Shown: positions 17,118 to 25,658, counted from the first letter of the stretch. The stretch: DNA of 64,000 nt from Actinomycetota bacterium (GCA_026392845.1 JAPLBJ010000017.1:1-64000); one strand, 5' to 3'. The notes: generated by a model not told the origin, from the sequence alone. Made by a program: numbers and translations.

Positions 17118-18158
17118 CTACATCGTTGAATTATCAATAACAAAGCGATAGCGCACATCACTGGCTACAACTCTGTCGAATGCTTCATTGATATAGCTGG
17201 CTGGAATAACTTCAATTTCTGGCAAAACATTATGCTCGCCACAGAAATTGAGCATGTCCTGAGTTTCTTGTACTCCAGAAATGAGTGAAAGCGTGAATAC
17301 ACGTTGCTTAGAAACTCCAACACTTGTAGATAATGAAACTGTAGGAGTTGGATCGGCGCCAATTACAACAAATGCTCCATCAAATTTGAGCAATTCATAA
17401 TAACCAGCTGTATCTACAGTCACACTTACCGTGTTTAGAATAAGATCAAAATTCTCTTTTAGTGAAGCAAAGGCGTTTGCTTCCATTTTATGAAATGCAA
17501 ATGCACCCATTTTTAGAGCATCCTCTTTTTTCTTATCAGAATGGGACAAAATCGTAACTTCGGCGCCCATTGCTTTCGCTAACTTCAAACCAACATGTCC
17601 TAATCCACCAAATCCAATGATCGCAACTTTCTTACCTGGGCCAGCATTCCAACGCTTGAGCGGCGCCCACAAAGTAGAACCTGCACATAACAACGGTGCA
17701 GCTGCATCGAGTGGAAGATTTTTCGGAATAGAAACTACAAAATTATGATTTATTACAGCAGATTGTGTGTAACCACCTTGTGTGACAGTTCCATCGCGAT
17801 CAGTTGATCCATATGTAAAGATTGCGCCGTTTTGGCAGAACTGTTCGTGACCAGTTTTGCATGGTTCACAGTTCAGACAAGAATTAACTAGGCAACCCAC
17901 ACCAACATGATCACCGATTTTAAACTTTGTTACATTTTTTCCAACTGCCGTTACTTTTCCAGCAAGTTCATGGCCGGGAGATAATGGATATGTTTGCTTG
18001 CCCCACTCACCACGAACTGTGTGAATATCGGAGTGGCAGATACCGCAAAAAAGTACATCGAATTGCACATCATCTGGACCAACGTCGCGTCGATCAACCA
18101 TTGTTGCAACTAGTGGAGCACCTTCTGAGGGCGCTGCATATGCTTTTACTTTTGTCAT
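17118..18158 (-). CDS. zinc-dependent NAD(P) alcohol dehydrogenase (cinnamyl-alcohol/YahK type)
   Basis: This 346-residue medium-chain dehydrogenase reduces aldehydes or oxidises alcohols. The catalytic zinc site is Cys41 (FCGICHSD) with His63-Glu64 (SPGHELAG). Structural zinc cysteines are at 94, 97, 100 and 108 (CLNCEPCKTGHEQFC). The nucleotide fold is IIGFGGLGHVGLKLAKAMG. The pattern GICHSDIHTVRGEWG places it with the YahK/cinnamyl-alcohol dehydrogenase branch, which usually uses NADPH. AAGGAG sits just before the ATG. The 5' leader directly upstream is made of a decayed tRNA-Ser 5' half (18171-18224), an unusual junction described separately. Confidence 0.9.
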   Translation of the reverse strand: MTKVKAYAAPSEGAPLVATMVDRRDVGPDDVQFDVLFCGICHSDIHTVRGEWGKQTYPLSPGHELAGKVTAVGKNVTKFKIGDHVGVGCLVNSCLNCEPCKTGHEQFCQNGAIFTYGSTDRDGTVTQGGYTQSAVINHNFVVSIPKNLPLDAAAPLLCAGSTLWAPLKRWNAGPGKKVAIIGFGGLGHVGLKLAKAMGAEVTILSHSDKKKEDALKMGAFAFHKMEANAFASLKENFDLILNTVSVTVDTAGYYELLKFDGAFVVIGADPTPTVSLSTSVGVSKQRVFTLSLISGVQETQDMLNFCGEHNVLPEIEVIPASYINEAFDRVVASDVRYRFVIDNSTM

Positions 18159-18170
18159 TGTGGCTCCTTA

Positions 18171-18224
18171 GGACCTTACCTTGTGAGCGGTTAGGCACAC
18201 CAGACCAGGCTATTCGACATCTTA
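18171..18224 (-). pseudogene. decayed 5' half of a tRNA-Ser(GCT)
   Basis: These 54 bases align without gaps to positions 19539-19592, the 5' half of the intact tRNA-Ser(GCT), with 41 identities by hand count. They cover the acceptor 5' strand, D-arm, anticodon arm and the start of the variable arm. The GCT triplet is kept, but the base before it has changed to C and two anticodon-stem pairs are lost. No variable arm, T-arm or acceptor 3' strand follows. The copy is in direct orientation to the intact gene, 1.3 kb away, and forms the leader of the alcohol dehydrogenase gene. Confidence 0.8.
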
Positions 18225-18264
18225 TGTAAGTGCCTATTCTACAGGGGTACTGGATACTTATCTT

Positions 18265-19479
18265 ATGGTGCCTTGGCGTGGAGCGATGCTGGATATCTCC
18301 CGACATTATTTTGATAAAGATTTTATAAAAAAGACGATGAGCGCCCTGGCGCTTTTTGATTACAACGTACTACACCTACATTTGACAGATGATCAGGGTT
18401 GGAGATTCGAAAGTAAAAAATTTCCTCTTCTACATGAAGTGGGATCGCGCCGCCTCAAGAGTCAAATCAGTCATTCTTTACAGCCTCAAGAATTTAAATA
18501 CCAAGTCCATGAAGGTTTTCTAAGCCAGGCTGATATAAAAGAAATTGTTGATCATGGTAAGTCGCTCAAGATTGATGTCGTCCCAGAAATTAATATTCCG
18601 GGACATACAGGTGCCCTTCTAGCCGCATATCCCCAATTCGGAGTAAATAGAGAAACAGTTGAGGTGAGTGGAGGGTGGGGAATATCGAATCATCTTCTAA
18701 GACCTTTCCCTGATACATTCGAGTTTTTGCGCGAATTGTTTATGGAAGTCAGTTCAGTTTTTCCTTCTGAATATATACACGTTGGCGGAGACGAATCCCT
18801 CATTGATAACTGGTTAAAAGATCCTGAAATTGTTTCCTTCATGAAGGAACGAGAATTCTCTACACCAAAAGAGCTCTTTATTTATTTTATGAAAGAGATT
18901 GAAGTAATTATAAATACTCTTGGTAAGAAGATGATTACGTGGGATGATGCATTTGCCTTCAACCCAAGTCAAGCAACTCACGCGACAGTTATGTCATGGC
19001 GTGGAGCAGATATCGCTAAGACTGCAATGGAACATGGCCGCAACGTAATTTTGTCCCCAGTCTTCCCTACATATTTTGATTACTCACAAGAACTTTCTGA
19101 GTCGGAGCCACTTGCAATCGGGGGACCTGTCACTTTGGAAGATGTTCTCTCTTTTAAACCAACCGATGGCGTGCTTGGAGTTCAATGTCAGATTTGGTCC
19201 GAATATATAGAGAACCCATCTCATCTTGAATATATGATGTGGCCTCGAGCTGCAGCTTTAGCATTTGCAGCATGGGGTGATGGCGATAATTTTATGCAAT
19301 ATTTCAACGAGCGTCGGGCAGATTTAGATTCTCTCGGCATCACTATCCGTGAAATAGAGCCTCTTCAAAGAAAAAACATCGGTGATCTCGGTGTCGGCAA
19401 ATATCACCCGGGCTATCCCATTACATCTATGATGCAAAAACTTGAAGAATCGGCGGCAAGTGGCGAAGTTGCGCATTAG
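18265..19479 (+). CDS. GH20 beta-N-acetylhexosaminidase, catalytic barrel only
   Basis: This 404-residue protein matches the catalytic TIM barrel of family 20 hexosaminidases, which release terminal GlcNAc/GalNAc. It starts directly at the barrel (PWRGAMLDISRHYFD), then LHLHLTDDQGWR (36-47), VVPEINIPGHTGA, and the catalytic pair Asp176-Glu177 in HVGGDESLIDNW. WGDGDNFMQYFNERR is near the end. The ~100-150-residue GH20b domain that normally precedes the barrel is absent, and no good ribosome binding site precedes ATG 18265. The open frame runs back only to a TGA inside the tRNA remnant. The gene may be a truncated import or a naturally short form; the active site looks intact. Confidence 0.82.
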   Translation: MVPWRGAMLDISRHYFDKDFIKKTMSALALFDYNVLHLHLTDDQGWRFESKKFPLLHEVGSRRLKSQISHSLQPQEFKYQVHEGFLSQADIKEIVDHGKSLKIDVVPEINIPGHTGALLAAYPQFGVNRETVEVSGGWGISNHLLRPFPDTFEFLRELFMEVSSVFPSEYIHVGGDESLIDNWLKDPEIVSFMKEREFSTPKELFIYFMKEIEVIINTLGKKMITWDDAFAFNPSQATHATVMSWRGADIAKTAMEHGRNVILSPVFPTYFDYSQELSESEPLAIGGPVTLEDVLSFKPTDGVLGVQCQIWSEYIENPSHLEYMMWPRAAALAFAAWGDGDNFMQYFNERRADLDSLGITIREIEPLQRKNIGDLGVGKYHPGYPITSMMQKLEESAASGEVAH

Positions 19480-19503
19480 CGCACAATGCAAAATAAATAA
19501 GAG

Positions 19504-19592
19504 CGGAGACGAGGAGATTTGAACTCCTGAAGGCTTTTAGACCTTACCTCGTTAGCAGTGAGGCGCACTCGACCGGGCTATGCGACGTCTCC
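19504..19592 (-). tRNA. tRNA-Ser (GCT anticodon)
   Basis: This is an 89-nt class II tRNA on the minus strand. The acceptor GGAGACG pairs with CGTCTCC, the anticodon loop CTGCTAA gives GCT, a long variable arm follows, and the T-arm carries GGAGTTCAAATCTCC. The A31-C39 position of the anticodon stem is mismatched, leaving four pairs. CCA is not encoded. Its 5' half is duplicated in decayed form at 18171-18224. A small TGCGC/GCGCA hairpin overlaps the neighbouring GH20 stop, without a T-tract. Confidence 0.95.
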
Positions 19593-19642
19593 AAGTGGTG
19601 GCTGTAGTTTACATCTAATTTCTACTCGCAGTATCCTGCCGT

Positions 19643-19957
19643 ATGACTTATGAACTGCGAATTTACACAGCGAATCCAGGAAAAATCGACGCACTCTGTG
19701 CCCGCTTTAGAAACCACACCGTTGCCCTTTTTGCCAAACACAATATGGAAAGCATCGGTTATTGGCTTGAAGATGCACACACAGATGTATTGACCTACGT
19801 CATTAAACATTCTGGAGATCCGGCTAAGAATTGGGAAGCATTTATTGCTGATCCTGTGTGGATTGCTGCAAAGGATGCATCAGAAGTTGATGGACCACTT
19901 GTTGAATCAATTGATTCGCGTTACATGACATCAACTGATTTCTCTGCATTGAAATAG
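19643..19957 (+). CDS. NIPSNAP-family protein
   Basis: This 104-residue protein has the NIPSNAP ferredoxin-like fold pattern: YELRIYTANPGKIDAL at the start, then a helix with RFRNHTVALFAKHNM, then IGYWLEDAHTDVLTYVIKH. The family is widespread and its biochemical role is poorly defined; members are small dimeric alpha-beta barrels. It lies 19 bp before the Xaa-Pro aminopeptidase gene on the same strand, so the two probably share a transcript. No catalytic residues can be named. Confidence 0.82.
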   Translation: MTYELRIYTANPGKIDALCARFRNHTVALFAKHNMESIGYWLEDAHTDVLTYVIKHSGDPAKNWEAFIADPVWIAAKDASEVDGPLVESIDSRYMTSTDFSALK

Positions 19958-19976
19958 TTATTGTTAGGCTAATCCG

Positions 19977-21410
19977 ATGAGCGCTGAAGAGAAGAAGTCT
20001 GGCCGAGTTTATGATGTAGAGCCATCACAGCTCTATGCAGAATTTATGAAAACTGGTTGGGCTCCATCTCCACTTCATGGAATAACTCCAGATGATGTTG
20101 CAACATATGCCTTCTCGCGACGTCAAGCACTCTCAGCAGCATTTCCAGGAATGCGTTTAATATTGCCTTCCGGAAATTACAAAGTGCGCAGCAATGACAC
20201 TGATTATCTCTATCGTCCACATTCAGCTTTTGCTTATTACACAGGTGTGCAGGGCGTCGAGGCAACGGCGGACGCTGTCTTGGTAATGGAACCAAGTGGT
20301 GATTCACATGAACCGATTCTTTTTATAAATCCTCGCTCAACTCGCGATACCGATGCATTTTATAAAGATGCGCGCTACGGAGAATTATGGGTTGGCCGCC
20401 GCTTTACTCTTGAAGAGGCACAGGCTCGATATCAAATCGCAACTCGCAAAATTAGTGAATTAGAAGCCTTCTTAGCTAAAGATAAAGGCGCTCTTGTTAT
20501 TCGCAATCAAGATACATTGATTGATTCAATTATAAGTAAGAATGTTCGCGATGACGAGTTAGCTAATTTCACATCGGTGCATCGTATGATCAAAGATGAT
20601 TATGAAATTAAAGAGATGCAACGAGCGATCGATGCAACACATTCAGGTTTTAACGACATTATTCGTGCACTTCCAGCAGCTGTTGAAACACCTCGCGGAG
20701 AAAGAGTTGTTGAGGCTGCTTTTTATGGTCGTGCGCGTATTGAAGGTAATGATCTCGGCTATAACACCATCGCGGCCTCTGGTGCGCATGCCTGCGTACT
20801 GCACTGGACTCGAAACGATGGCGCAGTTCGAAATGGCGAACTCATTCTCATTGATGCTGGAATAGAGATGGATTCTTATTACACAGCAGATATAACAAGA
20901 ACTTTGCCAGTGAGTGGAAGGTTTTCTCCGGAGCAGCGCGCGCTATATATGTTGGTATATCGAGCTCAGCAAGCAGGCTTTGATGCAGTAAAAGCTGGTG
21001 CAGATTTTCTTGATATAAATCGTGCTTGCCATCGTGTTATTGCACAAGGGCTACATGATTTAGGAGTTCTAACAGTTAGCGTCGATGAATCCATGCAACC
21101 AGAAATTGGTTTACACCGTCGTTGGACACTTCACGGTGTAAGCCACATGTTAGGCATGGATGTTCATGACTGTGCGCAAGCGCGTAAAGATCAATATACC
21201 GAAGCAAAACTTCGCGCAGGAATGATTTTGACTGTTGAACCAGGCTTCTACATTCAACCTGATGATGAATTATTCCCACCTGAGTATCGTGGTATCGGAA
21301 TTCGAATTGAAGATGATGTTCTGGTTACCGAGGATGGTTACATAAATCTAAGTACGAATATTCCTAGTCATCCAGATGAGATTGAAGATTGGATGCAATC
21401 TCTACGCTAA
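19977..21410 (+). CDS. pepP: Xaa-Pro aminopeptidase (M24B)
   Basis: This 477-residue metallopeptidase removes an N-terminal residue that precedes proline. The N-terminal AMP_N domain (about 30-180) includes RLILPSGNYKVRSNDTDY. The pita-bread domain carries the di-metal ligands: Asp in LIDAGIEMDSYYTADITRT (two Asp), His in HGVSHMLGMDVHD, Glu in TVEPGFYIQ and Glu in GIRIEDDVLVT. The full family length is present. It probably follows the NIPSNAP gene in one operon. Its 3' end overlaps the convergent crcB gene by 9 bp. Confidence 0.93.
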   Translation: MSAEEKKSGRVYDVEPSQLYAEFMKTGWAPSPLHGITPDDVATYAFSRRQALSAAFPGMRLILPSGNYKVRSNDTDYLYRPHSAFAYYTGVQGVEATADAVLVMEPSGDSHEPILFINPRSTRDTDAFYKDARYGELWVGRRFTLEEAQARYQIATRKISELEAFLAKDKGALVIRNQDTLIDSIISKNVRDDELANFTSVHRMIKDDYEIKEMQRAIDATHSGFNDIIRALPAAVETPRGERVVEAAFYGRARIEGNDLGYNTIAASGAHACVLHWTRNDGAVRNGELILIDAGIEMDSYYTADITRTLPVSGRFSPEQRALYMLVYRAQQAGFDAVKAGADFLDINRACHRVIAQGLHDLGVLTVSVDESMQPEIGLHRRWTLHGVSHMLGMDVHDCAQARKDQYTEAKLRAGMILTVEPGFYIQPDDELFPPEYRGIGIRIEDDVLVTEDGYINLSTNIPSHPDEIEDWMQSLR

Positions 21411-21737
21411 TTGAAGTCCACACCACGCAGCGAGAAGTCCTATCCCGAGTGAGAGCACTAAGTTCATCGCTGCATCTTTGTACCGCCTAAGTTCAAATGC
21501 TAAGTAAATATCGAGCATAAATGTTGACCATGTTGTAAATGCTCCGGCAAAACCAATTGCTAGTAGATCATTAACTTTTTCGCTGCTCTTGAACGTCATT
21601 CCTAGTAGGAAAGATCCCAGAATATTGACAAGAAAAATTCCATAAGGTTTGTTGGTGAATTTTCGAATGTATTGATCTATTGCAAAGCGGGCTGGCGCAC
21701 CAATGGCAGCCCCAAGAATTACATATAAGGTATTCAT
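21402..21737 (-). CDS. crcB: CrcB/Fluc fluoride channel subunit 1
   Basis: This 111-residue four-helix membrane protein belongs to the Fluc fluoride exporters. It has GAAIGAPARFAIDQYI in the first helix, the conserved Asn in LVNILGSFLLG, and AGAFTTWSTFMLD, which matches the TTFST-type pore signature. Its start overlaps the upstream crcB copy by 4 nt. Two unequal adjacent copies usually build an antiparallel heterodimer. It is the last gene of the run behind sdhAB and overlaps pepP at the 3' end. Confidence 0.9.
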   Translation of the reverse strand: MNTLYVILGAAIGAPARFAIDQYIRKFTNKPYGIFLVNILGSFLLGMTFKSSEKVNDLLAIGFAGAFTTWSTFMLDIYLAFELRRYKDAAMNLVLSLGIGLLAAWCGLQLA

Positions 21738-22087
21738 GAGCGCACTGGAATAACTCTGCGGGCGAGGGGCAAAATAATAATGATAATGATTATTGATGTA
21801 ACAAGGTTCTCTGCCAGAAATAGCAGCCCACCTTCACGTGGTTCTAACGATTGAGCCGTCACAGCTGAAAATGTTGTTAGTCCCGCACAAAAACCAGGGA
21901 GCAAAAGATGGCGCAGCTCTGTAATTCCTCGTCGCTCCATTAGTACAAGGAGCGCGGATGCCAGTGCTACTCCCACCATATTTGCAACAAGAGTTCCCGT
22001 GCGATCATCAGGAATTATTACGCTGAGAAAATAGCGAAGAAGAGTTCCGAATACTCCGCCGATCGATACAAGTACTAATGACTTCAA
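21734..22087 (-). CDS. crcB: CrcB/Fluc fluoride channel subunit 2
   Basis: This 117-residue Fluc paralogue has GGVFGTLLRYFLS, the conserved Asn region VANMVGVALAS and the pore signature CAGLTTFSAVTAQS. It differs markedly from its neighbour, as expected for subunits that insert in opposite orientations. It starts 3 bp after the sdhB stop. I find no fluoride riboswitch in the 3-bp gap or in the 5' leader of the sdh operon, so its expression may follow respiration genes. Confidence 0.9.
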   Translation of the reverse strand: MKSLVLVSIGGVFGTLLRYFLSVIIPDDRTGTLVANMVGVALASALLVLMERRGITELRHLLLPGFCAGLTTFSAVTAQSLEPREGGLLFLAENLVTSIIIIIIILPLARRVIPVRS

Positions 22088-22090
22088 GTA

Positions 22091-22852
22091 CTAAACAATA
22101 CCCTCGCGTTTGCGAATCTTTGAGCCTAGCCAGCGAATTGGATCATATTTTTCATCAACAACGCGCTCCTTCATAGGAATGATGGCGTTATCTGTGATTC
22201 GAATATGTTCTGGGCACACTTCTGTGCAGCACTTGGTGATGTTACACATTCCAAGTCCATGCTCTTCTTGCGCTGTTTTCTTTCGATTCTTCAAAGTATC
22301 TAGTGGGTGCATATCTAATTCAGCGATGCGAATAAAGAATCGTGGACCAGCAAAAGATTTCTTATTCACTTCGTGATCGCGGATTACGTGACATGTGTCT
22401 TGGCACAAGAAACATTCAATACATTTACGGAACTCTTGGCTGCGCTCGACATCTACTTGTTCCATACGCGCTTCACCCGGTTTCAAATTCTCAGGGTGTG
22501 AATATGCAGGAATCTCCATGGCTTTTCTATAGTTGAAAGAAACATCCGTTACTAAATCTTTGATAACTGGGAATGCACGAAGCGGTGTAACAGTAATTGT
22601 CTCGTCATCGCCATATGCAGAAACTTGAGTCATACAAGCAAGACGTGGCTTTCCGTTGATTTCCATTGAACAAGATCCACATTTTCCTGCTTTACAGTTC
22701 CAGCGAACTGCAAGGTCGCCCATTTGTGTTGCTTGAACACGGTGAATTACATCGAGAACAACTTCACCATCATTAGCCTCTACAACAACATCTTGTAGAC
22801 CGCCATTGGTCGAGTCGCCTCTCCAGATACGAAGATTTAGTTTGCGTGCCAT
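22091..22852 (-). CDS. sdhB: succinate dehydrogenase iron-sulfur subunit (Sdh1 type)
   Basis: This 253-residue subunit passes electrons from the flavoprotein to quinone. The N-terminal [2Fe-2S] domain has CKAGKCGSCSMEINGKPRLAC. The C-terminal domain binds the other two clusters through CIECFLCQDTCHV and CNITKCCTEVCPEHI. The size and Cys spacing resemble the actinobacterial Sdh1 enzyme (the Rv0247c type). It overlaps sdhA by one base and is followed directly by the crcB pair. Confidence 0.93.
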   Translation of the reverse strand: MARKLNLRIWRGDSTNGGLQDVVVEANDGEVVLDVIHRVQATQMGDLAVRWNCKAGKCGSCSMEINGKPRLACMTQVSAYGDDETITVTPLRAFPVIKDLVTDVSFNYRKAMEIPAYSHPENLKPGEARMEQVDVERSQEFRKCIECFLCQDTCHVIRDHEVNKKSFAGPRFFIRIAELDMHPLDTLKNRKKTAQEEHGLGMCNITKCCTEVCPEHIRITDNAIIPMKERVVDEKYDPIRWLGSKIRKREGIV

Positions 22853-24735
22853 TAGTTGGATCCGCCTTTCGTAATTTCTTCTGGTGTCATGTACTTCTCT
22901 AATTCATGAATATCAAAGAGATCAAAGAGTTCTTTGGGGATTGGCAGGAGGGCTTGTGCTCTCACGCTAACTTTATCTCCATCAAAACTCGAGATGTGGT
23001 TTACCTGGCGCCATTTGTTATTCATGCCGGGGAAATCGTCGCGGGTATGTCCGCCGCGAGATTCTTCACGCAAGATTGCAGACTTTGCAGTGCTTTCGGC
23101 AACGAGCAACATATTGTCTAGGTCAAAGGCTAAATGGAAACCAGGATTGAATTTTCTGTCTCCGGCTACTGCAATATTTGCACTTCGCGCACGAATTGCT
23201 GCAATCTTTTCGATTGCTTCTTGTAATTCAGATCCGGTGCGAATAATTCCAACTAAGTTATGAGTGATTTCTTGAAGTTCGGCGTGAAGTGAATAGGCAT
23301 TCTCTCCGCCAGTGCGACTAAATGGTGCTTCGATACGCGCAGCTGCAGCCTTGATTGCCGCATCACTGACTGGATTTTCACCATTCTTCTTTGCATATTC
23401 AGATGCGCCCATTCCTGCGCGGCGTCCAAATACTAAAAGATCTGAGAGCGAGTTTCCGCCGAGTCGATTAGAGCCATGCATTCCACCTGCAACTTCACCT
23501 GCTGCAAATAATCCTGGAACTCCAATTGCTGCTGCAGTATCTGGCTCTACTTCAACGCCGCCCATTACATAGTGACATGTTGGGCCAACTTCCATTGCCT
23601 CTTTTGTAATGTCAACGCCAGCAAGTTCATAGAACTGGTGCCACATTGATGGGAGGCGCTTCTTAATTACTTCTGCCGATAAACGCTTTGAAACATCGAG
23701 GAAAACTCCACCGTGCTCTGTTCCGCGGCCAGCTTTTACTTCAGAGTTAATTGCGCGAGCAACTTCGTCACGAGGCAATAGTTCTGGTGGGCGGCGGTTA
23801 TTATCTTGATCGAGATACCAACGATCTGCTTCTGCTTCATTATCGGCATAAATATTCTTGAAAACTTCTGGAATGTATTTGAACATAAATCGCTCGCCCA
23901 CATTGTTTGTAAGGATTCCACCTTCACCGCGAACTGATTCAGTTACAAGAATTCCACGCACTGATGGTGGCCAGACCATTCCTGTTGGGTGGAATTGCAA
24001 AAATTCCATATCAACTAAATTTGCTCCGGCTCTAAGGGCGAGTGCATGGCCATCGCCAGTACCTTCCCAAGAGTTAGATGTAATTTTGAAAGTTTTGCCT
24101 ACGCCACCAGTTGCAATAATTACAGATTTTGCATCAAAGAGAACTTCGCTTCCACTTTCGCGCCAATATCCATAAACACCAGCGACTTTGCCATTTTCCT
24201 TAATAATTTCTGTAACTGTAAGTTCAGAAAATACCTTCATGTGGCTTTCGGCATTACCGTGATCGCGAGCATCTTGTTGTTGCAGTGCAACAATGCGCTG
24301 TTGCATTGTGCGAATAAGTTCTAGACCAGTGCGATCGCCAACGTGTGCAAGGCGTGGGTATTCATGTCCGCCGAAGTTACGTTGTGAAATCTTTCCCTCT
24401 TTAGTGCGATCAAATAGAGCGCCCCATACTTCAAGTTCCCAAATGCGATCTGGAGATTCCTTAGCGTGTAATTCAGCCATTCTGTAATGGTTGAGGAATT
24501 TTCCACCGCGCATTGTGTCGCGAAAGTGCACCATCCAGTTATCGCCAGAGTTGACGTTACCCATTGAAGCAGCTGCGCCGCCTTCAGCCATAACTGTGTG
24601 TGCTTTGCCAAAGAGTGATTTACAGATAATTGCAACGCTAAGGCCAGATTCGCGCGCTTCTACTGCTGCGCGAAGACCTGCGCCACCTGCACCGATGACG
24701 ACTACGTCGTACTTATATTTTTCTAAGTTAGTCAT
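22852..24735 (-). CDS. sdhA: succinate dehydrogenase flavoprotein subunit (Sdh1 type)
   Basis: This 627-residue catalytic subunit oxidises succinate to fumarate. It has the FAD fold VVVIGAGGAGLRAAVEA (11-27), His46 in FGKAHTVMAEGGAAA for covalent FAD attachment, FHPTGMVWPPS, and the active-site region GVFLDVSKRL with MGGVEVEPDT. GEVAGGMHGSNRLGGNSL is near residue 400. It lies 11 bp after the membrane anchor gene, so the order is anchor-sdhA-sdhB. This matches Mycobacterium Sdh1 (Rv0249c-Rv0247c). Confidence 0.95.
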   Translation of the reverse strand: MTNLEKYKYDVVVIGAGGAGLRAAVEARESGLSVAIICKSLFGKAHTVMAEGGAAASMGNVNSGDNWMVHFRDTMRGGKFLNHYRMAELHAKESPDRIWELEVWGALFDRTKEGKISQRNFGGHEYPRLAHVGDRTGLELIRTMQQRIVALQQQDARDHGNAESHMKVFSELTVTEIIKENGKVAGVYGYWRESGSEVLFDAKSVIIATGGVGKTFKITSNSWEGTGDGHALALRAGANLVDMEFLQFHPTGMVWPPSVRGILVTESVRGEGGILTNNVGERFMFKYIPEVFKNIYADNEAEADRWYLDQDNNRRPPELLPRDEVARAINSEVKAGRGTEHGGVFLDVSKRLSAEVIKKRLPSMWHQFYELAGVDITKEAMEVGPTCHYVMGGVEVEPDTAAAIGVPGLFAAGEVAGGMHGSNRLGGNSLSDLLVFGRRAGMGASEYAKKNGENPVSDAAIKAAAARIEAPFSRTGGENAYSLHAELQEITHNLVGIIRTGSELQEAIEKIAAIRARSANIAVAGDRKFNPGFHLAFDLDNMLLVAESTAKSAILREESRGGHTRDDFPGMNNKWRQVNHISSFDGDKVSVRAQALLPIPKELFDLFDIHELEKYMTPEEITKGGSN

Positions 24736-24746
24736 GATCGCTCTCT

Positions 24747-25547
24747 TTAGAAGAAGTAGAAATTAGTCCAGGCGCCAGATGCAACTTGGCGAACATAAAT
24801 ATCGGCAAATGCAACTGCAGCTAATGAGTACCAAGCAAATCGTGGGTGTGAGTGATTGAGTACAGAGACCCAACTCCACAATTTATATCGCACTGGGTGT
24901 TTTGAGAAATGCTTGAGTCGACCACCAAGTGTGTGGCGACATGTGTGGCATGACAATGAATATAGCCACAGCATTGTTGTGCTGAGAACAAGAACAAGTG
25001 AGCCAACGCTCATATGGCCCCATTCACCTTCAACGCTTTTAAATGAAATTATTGCATCGTAGGTAAGGATCACATTAAAAATTAGTCCCGCATAGAAAAA
25101 CCAACGGTGCCCATTTTGTAAAATAAGTGGTGCGCGTGTTTCACCAGTGTATTTAGAGTGTGGCTCTGCAACTGCGCATGCAGGTGGCGACATCCAAAAT
25201 GCACGGTAATACGCCTTGCGGTAGTAATAGCAGGTCATGCGGAATCCAAGTGGGAAAATCAAAATAATCAGCGCTGGTGAAAGTGCAAAGTTGAATATTT
25301 CTGCACTCACTGGAGTCCAACCAAAAATTGTTGCTTCAGGAACACATGCTTTAGAAAGACATGGCGAATAGAAAGGAGAGATTAGGTGGTCCTTGTAATA
25401 ATTCGCACCTTCAAATGCTCTAAAGGTTGCATAGATAACAAAACTAAAAAGAACACCGAAGGTAATTGCGGGCTGTAGCCAGTATTTATCAGTGCGCAGG
25501 GTGCGCTCTTTTATCTTTGCTCTCGCTGGTGAAAATACACCTGACAT
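24747..25547 (-). CDS. succinate dehydrogenase membrane anchor (Sdh1 type)
   Basis: This 266-residue protein with about five hydrophobic segments opens the sdh operon. Segments include WLQPAITFGVLFSFVIYATF near residue 25, LSPALIILIFPLGFRM, GLIFNVILTYDAI and LVLVLSTTMLWLYSL. Several histidines (HLISPFYSPC, CHTCRHTLGG, HSHPRFAW) could ligate heme. Its size and position match the single large anchor of actinobacterial Sdh1 and not the separate SdhC/SdhD of classical enzymes. The call rests mainly on context, since anchor sequences diverge quickly. Confidence 0.85.
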   Translation of the reverse strand: MSGVFSPARAKIKERTLRTDKYWLQPAITFGVLFSFVIYATFRAFEGANYYKDHLISPFYSPCLSKACVPEATIFGWTPVSAEIFNFALSPALIILIFPLGFRMTCYYYRKAYYRAFWMSPPACAVAEPHSKYTGETRAPLILQNGHRWFFYAGLIFNVILTYDAIISFKSVEGEWGHMSVGSLVLVLSTTMLWLYSLSCHTCRHTLGGRLKHFSKHPVRYKLWSWVSVLNHSHPRFAWYSLAAVAFADIYVRQVASGAWTNFYFF

Positions 25548-25658
25548 ATTTCTAGCCCCTTTAGTAATTCCTACGGAGCAAGTCTCCTCCCGGTGTGAAG
25601 AGAGTGCTAGGTGTAGCTCTGCTTATGGGCTATGAAGTCAGCCACAAAAAAAGAAAAA

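Noticed and set aside
18130-18171. 3' half of the decayed tRNA-Ser
   Set aside because: The bases past the aligned block belong to the dehydrogenase start and show no T-arm or acceptor match, so the remnant is only the 5' half.
18178-18264. Upstream in-frame extension of GH20
   Set aside because: The open frame reaches only to a TGA at 18184 and contains no ATG, GTG or TTG, so it cannot supply the missing domain.
22088-22090. Fluoride riboswitch for crcB
   Set aside because: Only 3 bp separate sdhB from crcB, and I found no crcB-motif-like sequence in the leader of the operon.
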